Source of the DNA: Epiperipatus broadwayi
Lineage: Eukaryota > Onychophora > Udeonychophora > Euonychophora > Peripatidae
Reading direction: 5' to 3'
Assembly: GCA_028023455.1 (NCBI GenBank)
Contig: JAQFVV010006208.1
Span: 4,880,963 to 4,944,962, forward strand
Length of the DNA: 64,000 nucleotides
The position numbers and the translations under genes are program-made. Position 1 is the stretch's first letter. Each line of letters starts with the position of its first letter. The notes beneath the pieces were generated by a model. That model was given only the letters and a program-made list of their open reading frames with translations. It was not told where the DNA came from and did not search any database. Shown in pieces: positions 49,061 through 59,842 of the stretch.

Positions 49061-49916
49061 ATGTTTATCCTTGAATAATGTTTGAACAACAAAATGTCAT
49101 ATTGGGGTTAACAGTTTCTTTCATTTGAGCAAACACATTTTCGTTTTTGGCTATCCATAGTGGCGAATAAATCAAGAAACCTTTAGCTCTTTACTCTGGC
49201 ATTCTTCTATTGTGCTAAATTGCATAAAACATTTTAATAAATTACACATAGGCATATAGTTTTCATTAAATTCTATAAAATATATCTAAAAGAAAGAACT
49301 AAGTTAATAAAAGTTTGAGATCGTTAAAAATGGATGTACTTTTGTATCTTTGCCTAAATCATTAAGCGCAATTAAATTACTTCAATGACTACATTTTGAA
49401 ACACATTAAAAATGTCAGAAATGATCATGGTACAATCGGAGAATTTTTTTTTATAAAAATATGTATAAGTTTTTGTATCATAATGATGAAAAGATCTGAT
49501 TAAGTCTCTAGTATAACAAATATTAAAATTGAAGCATCAATTGTGCTAAGGGGGCTACAACTAATAAAGGCAAAAAATTATCATTTAATTGTAGAATCCT
49601 ATGATATTTAGTTCTCTTGTACTTTGGGTTGAAAGTTTAACATATTCATAGAATTTTCTTACAACAATTGCAATGATATTTATAGAAATATATATATAAT
49701 CATAATGAAAAAAGTTAATAAAAAGAGCCTAATTCTATTTATATAATAAATGATCACTTAAATTATTTTTTTATAAATATTAATTTAAACTATTTAAAAT
49801 AGAATTGATTAAAACTATTAAATAAAAGAATTATGCCATTTTAGAAATATAAATAAACATACATTAATATAATTTTTTTTACATTTTTTTTATTCATACA
49901 TCTGACATCTTACTAG

Positions 49917-52900
49917 CACTTGAGATAAAAGAACCTTTCAGCATACAAGAACAGGACATTATAATACCTGTTGAAGAACAAAAATATAAAGAAATGAAAG
50001 AAATAACACTTGGAGAAGACACTTCTGCAAGTAGTGAGTTAGCTGTAAAGCCAGGTGAGAAATCTGAAGGAGAATTTATCATAAAATTAATAGAAACTTC
50101 TGAAAACATAGAACCAGAAATTTCCCCAGATATTTCAGACCAACAAATGATACAAGTGATTGAAATAATACCTGATTTTGAACAGCTTAGTGACCATGAA
50201 ATTGAAATGCCAAAACCAGTGGAAATATACAGTGAAATTACTGAAATTAAAGTATATGATTCAAAACCTACAACAATATCAAAAGAAAACATAAAAACCC
50301 TAATTACTTTAGAAGAGCCAATTTCAGTCACTGAATTGTTATCAGAAATATCTATAAAAGATTTTGAAATAATGGTTGAGGAAGATGATATTAATGAGGA
50401 TGAAATTGTCCCTAAAGATATTCATAAAGTAATAGATGCTTCACAAGATGATTCAATAGCTATAAGTGACTTATATGTTCAAATGGATAACAAGGAAACA
50501 GTTGTAGAAGTATTAACAGAAGAAAAAGCAGAACATATTCCATTGATATCTCATAAACCCGTTATTATTTGTGAAATGTTTAGTGAACATTTGACAGATC
50601 AGAGCCATGAGGAGAAAATACATGAAACAGAGATGATATTAGAAACTGATTATAGCTTAATAAAGACTCCAGAAAAAGCAAAATTGACTCCCTCACAAAT
50701 TGAATGTGTGGTAGTCATGGAAATAAAGCCAGAAGTAACTACTCAAGAAATAGTAATTGAAGAAATAAAAGATGATAAAGTGGAAGAGAAAGTTCCAGTG
50801 GAACAACCTGTACAGATTTCTGAAGTAATAGCAGATGTCAGTATTCAGCAAGTGACTGTTGTAAAGGAAGCTAAAACAAAAGCTGAAGTAACAGTACCAT
50901 CTGTTGAATCTGTATTAATAATGGAAATTAAACCTGAAGTAACCACTCAAGAAATAATAATTGAAGACATAAAAGAAGATAAAGTGGAAGAGCAAGTTGT
51001 TCCAGCTGAACAGCCTTTACAGATTTCGGAAGTAATATCAGATGTCAGTATTCAGGAAGTGACTGTTATAAAGGAAGTTGAAACAAAGGCTGAAATAACA
51101 GTACCATCTGTTCAATCTGTAATAATAATGGAAATAAAACCTGAAGTGACTACTCAAGAAATAGTTATTGAGGAAATAAAAGAAGATAAAATGGAAGAGA
51201 AAGTTGTTCCAGCTCAACAGCCTATACAGATTTCTGAAGTAATATCAGATGTCAGTATTCAGGAAGTGACTGTTATTAAGGGAGTTGAAACTAAGGCTGA
51301 AATAACAGTACCATCTGTTCAATCTGTAATAATAATGGAAATAAAACCTGAAGTGACTACTCAAGAAATAGTTATTGAGGAAATAAAAGAAGATAAAATG
51401 GAAGAGAAAGGTGTTCCAGCTCAACAGCCTGTACAGATTTCTGAAGTAATAGCAGATTATTAAAGGAAAGAAAACATTACCATCTTTTGATTTAAAAAAA
51501 CAACAAAAAAATCCAAAAAAAATTTTAGAAAAAAAGGGGGAAGGGAGGAGAGTGTTCCCCCACACCGTCAGATTTTTGAAGTAATAGCAGATATCAGTAT
51601 TCAACAAGTGACTGTTGTAAAAGAAGTTGAAACAGAGGCTGAAGTAACAGTACCATCTGTTGAATCTGTAGTAATAATGGAACTAAAGCCAGAAGTAACT
51701 ACTCAAGAAATAATAATCGAAGAAATAAAGGGAGATAAAGTGGAAGAGAAAGTTGTTCCAACTGAACAGCCTGTACAGATTTCTGAAGTAATATCAGATG
51801 TCAGTATTCAGGAAGTGACTGTTATAAAGGAAGTTGAAACAAAGGCTGAAATAACAATACCATCTGTTCAATCTGTTGTAATAATGGAAATAAAACCTGA
51901 AGTGGCTACTCAAGAAATAGTTATTGAGGAAGTAAAAGAAGATAAAATGGAAGAGAAAGTTGTTCCAGCTCAACAGCCTGTACAGATTTCTGAAGTAATA
52001 TCAGATGTCAGTATTCAGGAAGTGACTGTTATTAAGGGAGTTGAAACTAAGGCTGAAATAACAGTACCATCTGTTCAATCTGTAATAATAATGGAAATAA
52101 AGCCTGAAGTGACTACTCAAGAAATAGTTGTTGAGGAAATAAAAGAAGATAAAATGGAAGAGAAAGTTGTTCCAGCTCAACAGCCTGTACAGATTTCTGA
52201 AGTAATAGCAGATATCAGTATTCAACAAGTGACTGTTGTAAAAGAAGTTGAAACAGAGGCTGAAGTAACAGTACCATCTCTTGAATCTGTAGTAATAATG
52301 GAACTAAAGCCAGAAGTAACTACTCAAGAAATAATAATCGAAGAAATAAAGGGAGATAAAGTGGAAGAGAAAATTGTTCCAACTGAACAGCCTGTACAGA
52401 TTTCTGAAGTAATATCAGATGTCAATATTCAGGAAGTGACTGTTATAAAAGAAATTGAAACAAAGGCTGAAATAACAATACCATCTGTTCAATCTGTTGT
52501 AATAATGGAAATAAAACCTGAAGTGGCTACCCAAGAAGTAGTTATTGAGGAAGTAAAAGAAGATAAAATGGAAGAGAAAGTTGTTCCAGCTCAACAGCCT
52601 GTACAGATTTCTGAAGTAATATCAGATGTCAGTATTCAGGAAGTGACTGTTATTAAGGGAGTTGAAACTAAGGCTGAAATAACAGTACCATCTGTTCAAT
52701 CTGTAATAATAATGGAAATAAAGCCTGAAGTGACTACTCAAGAAATAGTTGTTGAGGAAATAAAAGAAGATAAAATGGAAGAGAAAGTTGTTCCAACTGA
52801 ACAGCCTGTACAGATTTCTGAAGTAATAGCAGATATCAGTATTCAACAAGTGACTGTTGTAAAAGAAGTAGAAACAAAGGCTGAAGTAACAGTACCATCT

Positions 52901-55900
52901 GTTGAATCTGTAGTAATAATGGAACTAAAGCCAGAAGTAACTACTCAAGAAATAATAATCGAAGAAATAAAGGAAGAGAAAGTGGAAGAGAAAGTTGTTC
53001 CAGCTCAACAGCCTGTACAGATTTCTGAAGTAATGTCAGATGTCAGTATTCAGGAAGTGACTGTTATAAAAGAAGTTGAAACAAAGGCTGAAATAACAAT
53101 ACCATCTGTTCAATCTGTTGTAATAATGGAAATAAAACCTGAAGTGGCTACCCAAGAAGTAGTTATTGAGGAAGTAAAAGAAGATAAAATGGAAGAGAAA
53201 GTTGTTCCAGCTCAACAGCCTGTACAGATTTCTGAAGTAATATCAGATGTCAGTATTCAGGAAGTAACTGTTATAAAGGAACTTAAAACAAAGGCTGAAA
53301 TTACAGTACCATCTGTTGAATCTGTATTAATAATGGAAATAAAACCTGAAGTTGCTACTCAAGAAATTGTTATTGAGGAAATAAAAGAAGATAAAGTGGA
53401 AGAGAAAGTTGTTCCAACTGAACAGTCTGTACAGATTTCTGAAGTAATAGCAGATATCAGTATTCAACAAATGACTGTTGTAAAAGAAGTTGAAACAAAG
53501 GCTGAAATAACAGTACCATCTGTTGAATCTGTAGTAATAATGGAACTAAAGCCAGAAGTAACTACTCAAGAAATAATTATTGAAGGAATAAAAGAAGAGA
53601 AAGTGGAAGAGAAAGTTGCTCCAACTGAACAGCCTGTACAGATTTCTGAAGTAATATCAGATGTCAGTATTCAGGAAGTGACTGTTATAAAGGAAGTTGA
53701 AACAAAGGCTGAAATAACAATACCATCTGTTCAATCTGTTGTAATAATGGAAATAAAACCTGAAGTGGCTACTCAAGAAATAGTTATTGAGGAAGTAAAA
53801 GAAGATAAAATGGAAGAGAAAGTTGTTCCAGCTCAACAGCCTGTACAGATTTCTGAAGTAATATCAGATGTCAGTATTCAGGAAGTGACTGTTATAAAGG
53901 AAGTTGAAACAAAGGCTGAAATAACAATACCATCTGTTCAATCTGTTGTAGTAATGGAAATAAAACCTGAAGTGGCTACTCAAGAAATCGTTATTGAGGA
54001 AGTAAAAGAAGATAAAATGGAAGAGAAAGTTGTTCCAGCTCAACAGCCTGTACAGATTTCTGAAGTAATATCAGATGTCAGTATTCAGGAAGTAACTGTT
54101 GTAAAGGAACTAAAAACAAAGGCCGAAATAACAGTACCATCTGTTGAATCTGTATTAATAATGGAAATAAAACCTGAAGTGGCTATTCAAGAAATAGTTA
54201 TTGAGGAAATAAAAGAAGATAAAGTGGAAGAGCAAGTTGTTCCAGCTGAACAGCCTGTACAGATTTCTGAAATAATATCAGATGTCAGTATTCAGGAAGT
54301 GACTGTTATAAAGGAAGTTGAAACAAAGGCTGAAATAACAATACCATCTGTTCAATCTGTTGTAGTAATGGAAATAAAACCTGAAGTGGCTACTCAAGAA
54401 GTCATTATTGAGGAAATAAAAGAAGATAAAATGGAAGAGAAAGTTGTTCCAGCTCAGCAGCCTGTAGAGATTTCTGAAGTAATATTAGATGTCAGTATTC
54501 AGGAGGTGACTGTTATAAAGGAAGTTGAAACAAAGGCTGAAATAACAGTACCATCTGTTGAATCTGTAATAATAATGGAAATAAAACCTGAAGTGGCTAC
54601 TCAAGAAATCGTTATTGAGGAATTAAAAGAAGATAAAATGGAAGAGAAAGTTGTTCCAGCTCAACAGCCTGTACAGATTTCTGAAGTAATAGCAGATGTC
54701 AGTGTTCAACAAGTGACTGTTGTAAAAGAAGTTGAAACAAAGGCTGAAATAACATTACCATCTGTTGAATCTGTAGTAATAATGGAACTAAAACCAGAAG
54801 TAACTACTCAAGAAATAATTGTTGAAGAAATAAAAGAAGCTAAAGTGGAAGAGCAAGTTCTTCCAGCTGAACAGCCTGTACAGATTTCTGAAGAAATATC
54901 CGATATCAGTATTCAGGAAGTGACTGTTGTAAAGGAAGTTGAAACAAAGGCTGAAATAACACTACCATCTGTTCAATCTGTTGTAATAATGGAAATAAAA
55001 CCTGAAGTCGCTACTCAAGAAATAGTTATTGAGGAAATAAAAGAAGATAAAATGGAAGAGAAAGTTGTTCCAGCTCAACAGCCTGTAGAGATTTCTGAAG
55101 TAATATCAGATGTCAGTATTCAGGAAGTAACTGTTGTAAAGGAAGTTGAAACAAAGGCTGAAATAACAGTACCATCTGTTGAATCTGTTGTAATAATGGA
55201 ACTAAAGCCAGAAATAACTACTCAAGAAATAATTATTGAAGGAATAAAAGAAGAGAAAGTGGAAGAGAAAGTTGTTCCAACTGAACAGCCTGTACAGATT
55301 TCTGAAGTAATATCAGATGTTAGTATTCAGGAAGTAACTGTTGTAAAGGAAGTTGAAACAAAGGCTGAAATAACAGTACCATCTGTTGAATCTATTGTAA
55401 TAATGGAACTAAAGCCAGAAGTAACTACTCAAGAAATAATTATTGAAGGAATAAAAGAAGAGAAAGTGGAAGAGAAAGTTGTTCCAACAGAACAGCCTGT
55501 ACAGATTTCTGAAGTAATATCAGATGTCAGTATTCAGGAAATGACTGTTGTAAAGGAAGTTGAAACAAAGGCTGAAATAACAGTACCATCTGTTCAATCT
55601 GTAATAATAATGGAAATAAAACCTGAAGTGACTACTCAAGAAATAGTTATTGAGGAAATAAAAGAAGATAAAATAGAAGAGAAAGTTGTTCCAACTGAAC
55701 AGCCATTACAGATATCTGAAGTAATAGCAGATGTCAGTATTCAACAAGTGACTGTTGTAAAAGAAGTTGAAACAAAGGCTGAAATAACAGTACCATCTGT
55801 TGAATCTGTAGTAATAATGGAACTAAAGCCAGAAGTAACTTCTCAAGAAATAATTATTGAAGGAATAAAAGAAGAGAAAGTGGAAGAGAAAGTTGTTCCA

Positions 55901-57425
55901 ACTGAACAGCCTGTACAGATTTCTGAAGTAATATCAGATGTCAGTATTCAGGAAGTAACTGTTGTAAAGGAAGTTGAAACAAAGGCTGAAATAACAGTAC
56001 CATCTGTTGAATCTATTGTAATAATGGAACTAAAGCCAGAAGTAACTACTCAAGAAATAATTATTGAAGGAATAAAAGAAGAGAAAGTGGAAGAGAAAGT
56101 TGTTCCAACAGAACAGCCTGTACAGATTTCTGAAGTAATATCAGATGTCAGTATTCAGGAAATGACTGTTGTAAAGGAAGTTGAAACAAAGGCTGAAATA
56201 ACAGTACCATCTGTTCAATCTATAATAATAATGGAAATAAAACCTGAAGTGACTACTCAAGAAATAGTTATTGAGGAAATAAAAGAAGATAAAATAGAAG
56301 AGAAAGTTGTTCCAACTGAACAGCCATTACAGATATCTGAAGTAATAGCAGATGTCAGTATTCAACAAGTGACTGTTGTAAAAGAAGTTGAAACAAAGGC
56401 TGAAATAACAGTACCATCTGTTGAATCTGTAGTAATAATGGAACTAAAGCCAGAAGTAACTTCTCAAGAAATAATTATTGAAGGAATAAAAGAAGATAAA
56501 GTGGAAGAGAAAGTTGTTCCAACTGAACAGCCTTTACAGATTTCTGAAGTAATAGCAGATGTCAGTATTCAACAAGTGACTGTTGTAAAAGAAGTTGAAA
56601 CAAAGGCTGAAATAACAGTACCATCTGTTCAATCTGTAATAATAATGGAACTAAAGCCAGAAGTAACTACTCAAGAAATAATAATCGAAAAGGAAGAGAA
56701 AGTGGAAGAGAAAGTTGTTCCAGCTCAACAGCCTGTACAGATTTCTGAAGTAATGTCAGATGTCAGTATTCAGGAAGTGACTGTTATAAAAGGAATTGAA
56801 ACAAAGGCTGAAATAACAGTACCATCTGTTCAATCTGTAGTAATAATGGAATTAAAGCCAGAAGTAACTACTCAAGAAATAATTATTGAAGAAATAAAAG
56901 AAGATAAAGTAGTACAGAAAGTTGTTCCAACTGAACAGCCTGTACAGATTTCTGAAGTAATATCAGGTGTAGGTGTTGAACAAATGGCTGTCTCAAAAGA
57001 AGTTGGCATTACCATTGAACCTCTTATTATTCCAGAAGAGATACCTCATGTCTTATTAGAGGATGCAGTTGTTTCTGAAATTACGATTAGTAAAACTTCT
57101 CAGCAAGTTATATCTTTTGATCAAGCTCCTCAACTCGAGTCTCATATCCTGTTTGAAAAAGATTTCAAAGAATTTCTTCCTGAAACCATTATTGATTCTC
57201 ATGTAGAAATAAAATTTGTTGATGAATTAGTTCCATCTGGTTTTGAAATTCAACCTGAAATTGGCATTCAAGAAGTAATTAGTGATACTGTTACAGATGA
57301 AACAAGTAAGATATCTGTTATTTCTGTGGAGAGTCCGCTGCACATTACAGAAACCTTTATAGATACCAATGTTCAAGAAATAGCTCCAGAACAGCCTCAT
57401 GAAGATCAAATTAAAGAAATATATG
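49917..57425 (+). CDS. titin/stretchin-like protein, exon 6 (giant PEVK-like repeat exon, interrupted)
   Basis: Exon of 7509 nt, phase 1-1: acceptor acatcttactag before 49917, donor gtatgt at 57426. It opens ALEIKEPFSIQEQDI and has no Ig domain. About 250 residues of irregular acidic sequence are followed by one diverged and about 30 regular 69-residue repeats, then about 150 diverged residues ending PEQPHEDQIKEIYG. Near 51455-51571 one unit is corrupted: TAA at 51461 and a further in-frame TGA stop the frame. The reading frame is the same before and after (the unit is 135 instead of 207 nt), so the exon is treated as one. As read, the protein would be cut there; a consensus error is more likely. 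Function expected: elastic spacer. Confidence 0.8.
50852..56983 (+). repeat. 207-bp (69-residue) coding tandem repeat, ~30 units
   Basis: Each unit starts at V-T-V-(V/I)-K-E and contains KAEITVPSVESVVIMELKPE, TTQEIIIEEIKEDKVEEKVV and QPVQISEVISDVSIQ. Three units run from 50852 to 51472, one corrupted unit to 51607, then 26 units from 51608 to 56983. All 26 are 207 bp except unit 25, which is 6 bp shorter (near 56686). Some neighbouring units form triads of 621 bp: units 1-3 equal 4-6, and 18-20 equal 21-23, with very few changes. Confidence 0.93.
51455..51571 (+). other. corrupted repeat unit with in-frame stops
   Basis: Between GCA GAT (51455) and ATTTTTGAAGTAATAGCA (51572) the sequence is full of homopolymers (aaaaaaacaacaaaaaaa, aaaaaaaggggg, ttccccc). 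It still aligns loosely with a normal unit: tattaaaggaa, acattaccatct, gagagtgttcc, gtcagattt. It is 72 nt shorter than expected and contains TAA (51461) and TGA. It looks like a collapsed low-quality consensus. A cryptic 141-nt intron (51431-51571) would also remove it, but the donor (cct|gtacag) is weak. Confidence 0.75.
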
Positions 57426-57629
57426 GTATGTTTAGGGAGATATTTAAACTTCTACAATTTTTAATTTTACATTCCTCTGTGTCAATTTATTTGTTAGACC
57501 ATATTCATTTGTTAATGTATTTGTTTTTTGAAAATATTATCTTAAACAATTGGTATAATTTATGTACTTCAATGTATTTTAAATCAATAAATCATGCCTA
57601 TTACAAAATACACAATTATTATATATAGA

Positions 57630-57912
57630 CCTCATAAAATAAGCTCTTAACAAGCTTTGAGAATATCCTCAACTGCAGACCGGTTTCTACTTCTGGTGTC
57701 GTCAGGGAGATGCCAGGATATTCAAGCATTAGATTCAAAATACCAGGACAAGCCCAGCACTTTGTCTAATGTATAACTATTGAGTGCAAAATCTGAAATT
57801 TTCAGACATCCATATGTCTTCCAATCCAGCTGTCTAACTCAAATAGCCATATGAGATGCCGGAAGTAGAAACTATCTGGGGTTGAAGATATTTGCGAGCT
57901 CTATATATAACA
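57630..57912. mobile_element. foldback element next to exon 6 donor
   Basis: Left arm ctttgagaatatcctcaact...ggtttctacttctggtgtcg, right arm atgccggaagtagaaactat...gttgaagatatttgcgagct, inverted. Read from the minus strand, the left arm gives CTGACGA - ... - GAAACC, again the hammerhead-like core words. Confidence 0.6.
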
Positions 57913-59084
57913 TTTATAAATACAAGCTTATTAAGTTAAGTCATGTGACGTCTGACTTGATTTTTTTTTGTCAAAATACACAATTATATCACCGATACTA
58001 TTAAATGTTTTAGTTATATGGATTGAAATGGTCATGCCTTCTAAATCAGTTTATAACAATAGTAATGTATATATTTTCTATTCTAAGTATATTTTTGTAA
58101 CTATTATATTTTTTAAACTAATAATCTATATTAAGCTGTATTTGTTTATTAATTTTCTATTTGTTTTTTTTCTTCTATAGGGTAATTATTCATTTCTGAT
58201 GTTTTTGTTTATTGTTATTACCCTAGCTATTATTTTTTTGTTAGTTTTGTATTCATAATTTTTTAAGCCTATTTGTTTATATTGTTTCATTGATTATAAT
58301 CCAATTAAATAAGATTAGTCATTATACTTCAGTGATTTATCTCGCAAGTTTTATCCATATAAAAATATTTACTTGTCAAAAGTTAATATTTATGATTTTT
58401 CATATTAATCAATAAAAATACCGTAGCTGATAATAATGACAAATGAAAAAATAAATGCATTCTTTATTAAAAAATCGCAAAAAACCTAATTGTTATCAAA
58501 ACCAAAATTTTTTTATTGAAATAAAGCTATATTTATATAAGGTATGAAATACTCTGAAAAAATTTGAGCTGAGTCAAGCTACTATGAAAAGTTATATCAC
58601 TTAATGGCATTGAGTTAACTTTTGGTGGATTCTTGCCAGAATCGTATTGCAAAATTACTTAACGAACTGCACCGGTTTAACTGTTTAAAGTTTTTTTAAA
58701 ATCTTTTAGGGTAGAATATAGATCTATCGTTTAGTATAATATATATATTAAATCTGATATTATATATATGTTCTTAACTTTTCTTAGACAAATTATAATT
58801 CAAATAATATCAATGCTAAGAATGCCTATATAAGAAAAGCTTACATTTCAATGTTTTTATAATCTTATACTAAGCCGCTTTCACTATCTTGGACTGTTAT
58901 CATAGTCCTAGCAATGGTGATAGGCATAAAGTGAACAGTATAAATATGATCTGTTTCTAGCGCTTATATTAATTAAATCTAATATTATTTTTAATCCCAT
59001 TAATAGAGTTTATGTTTATAATTTATACTTTGCTTCTCATGGATTATACTTTTGTCAATTAATTATTTTGCACCATTAGAACAT

Positions 59085-59215
59085 CATATGATTACCATTG
59101 CTTATGCTTACAAATCTGATAAAACAATAGCAACTTTCTCTATATAACAATGGCATCTAGTAAAAACCATCCATTCATTACTACGGCTTGCACTAGGTGG
59201 CAGTATTGTAGTAAT
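59085..59215. mobile_element. family B fragment
   Basis: Begins catatgattaccattgctta and continues through caactttctctatataacaa; ends ggcttgcactaggtggcagt. Both termini of the family are recognisable but the inner arms are lost. Confidence 0.55.
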
Positions 59216-59582
59216 TAATTATTTTATTATTTATATAATTTTTCATTAGAGTATTTAACTAATCTGTCTGGCGATATCTTTCACAGCTATTTTCAACTAA
59301 AAGGTCATTTAATTTTTGCTACATCTGTATTAATATTGAATGATAATATATTACAATTTTTTTTTTTGTTGTGAATTTTCTCATCGATATGATGACAATT
59401 AACCTTTCATTTCTGTTTTTTTTTTTTTATATAAAAACTTTACTTTTTCCATTTTTGCAATACTATATTCATATTCCATATTTGCATTTTTAAAACCGAA
59501 ATTATTATGATCTAGTGTAGTTCTCTGACATAGGGTTCTACTCTATTTCACCACGATGTATAATAATTACTAATCTATAAAC

Positions 59583-59842
59583 TAAAATTATTCTACACGA
59601 ATAATGCGTAATAAACAGAGCAACCAAAATGCAAAAAACATTAATTATAAACAACAATTTGACAAGCGCTTTCGGTACTGTATACCAGATTCATGGCGAC
59701 ATATTGGTTCAGTTCCAATATGTTGCCATGAATCTGGTATACAGTACCGAAAGCGCTTAGCAAACTGTTGTTTATAATTAATGTTTTTTGCATTTTGGCT
59801 GCTCTATTTATCATGCTTTATTCATGTAGAATAATTTTCATT
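59583..59842. repeat. near-perfect 125-bp palindrome with GAAA stem-loop
   Basis: Arms 59583-59708 and 59714-59842 are almost exact inverted copies with a loop of about 5 bases. The + arm has ctggtatacagtacc followed by GAAAGCGCTTAG (59733-59760), sharing cgaaagcgcttag with the PLE end at 18771. The low divergence suggests recent formation. Confidence 0.8.

Larger units (their letters stand above)
40714..49916 (+). other. intron between exons 5 and 6
   Basis: 9.2 kb, no exon-like frame. It contains a family A compound (41325-41735), a foldback (41862-41962), PLE fragments (42655-43110, 44945-45125, 45450-46062), a possible solo LTR (about 44120-44575), family E and C pieces (46380-46720), a foldback (47505-47970) and a family B foldback (48605-49060). 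Stretches 43120-43890 and 49070-49880 hold nothing recognisable. Confidence 0.8.

Noticed and set aside
4674-49996. In-frame ATG, GTG or TTG codons near the exon starts as translation starts
   Set aside because: Each open frame extends upstream to a splice acceptor in phase 1; these are internal exons of one gene.
51431-51571. 141-nt intron removing the corrupted unit
   Set aside because: The acceptor (ccgtcag) is acceptable but the donor (cct|gtacag) is poor and the same gtacag occurs in every repeat unit without being spliced. Kept only as an alternative.
51245-52849. Minus-strand frames of 75-120 codons starting MLNTDICYYF
   Set aside because: Shadows of the 207-bp coding repeat, recurring at 621 bp because of the triads.
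57968-58180. 70-codon hydrophobic + strand frame after exon 6
   Set aside because: Phe/Ile/Tyr-rich translation of AT-rich DNA; no splice acceptor in the right phase.
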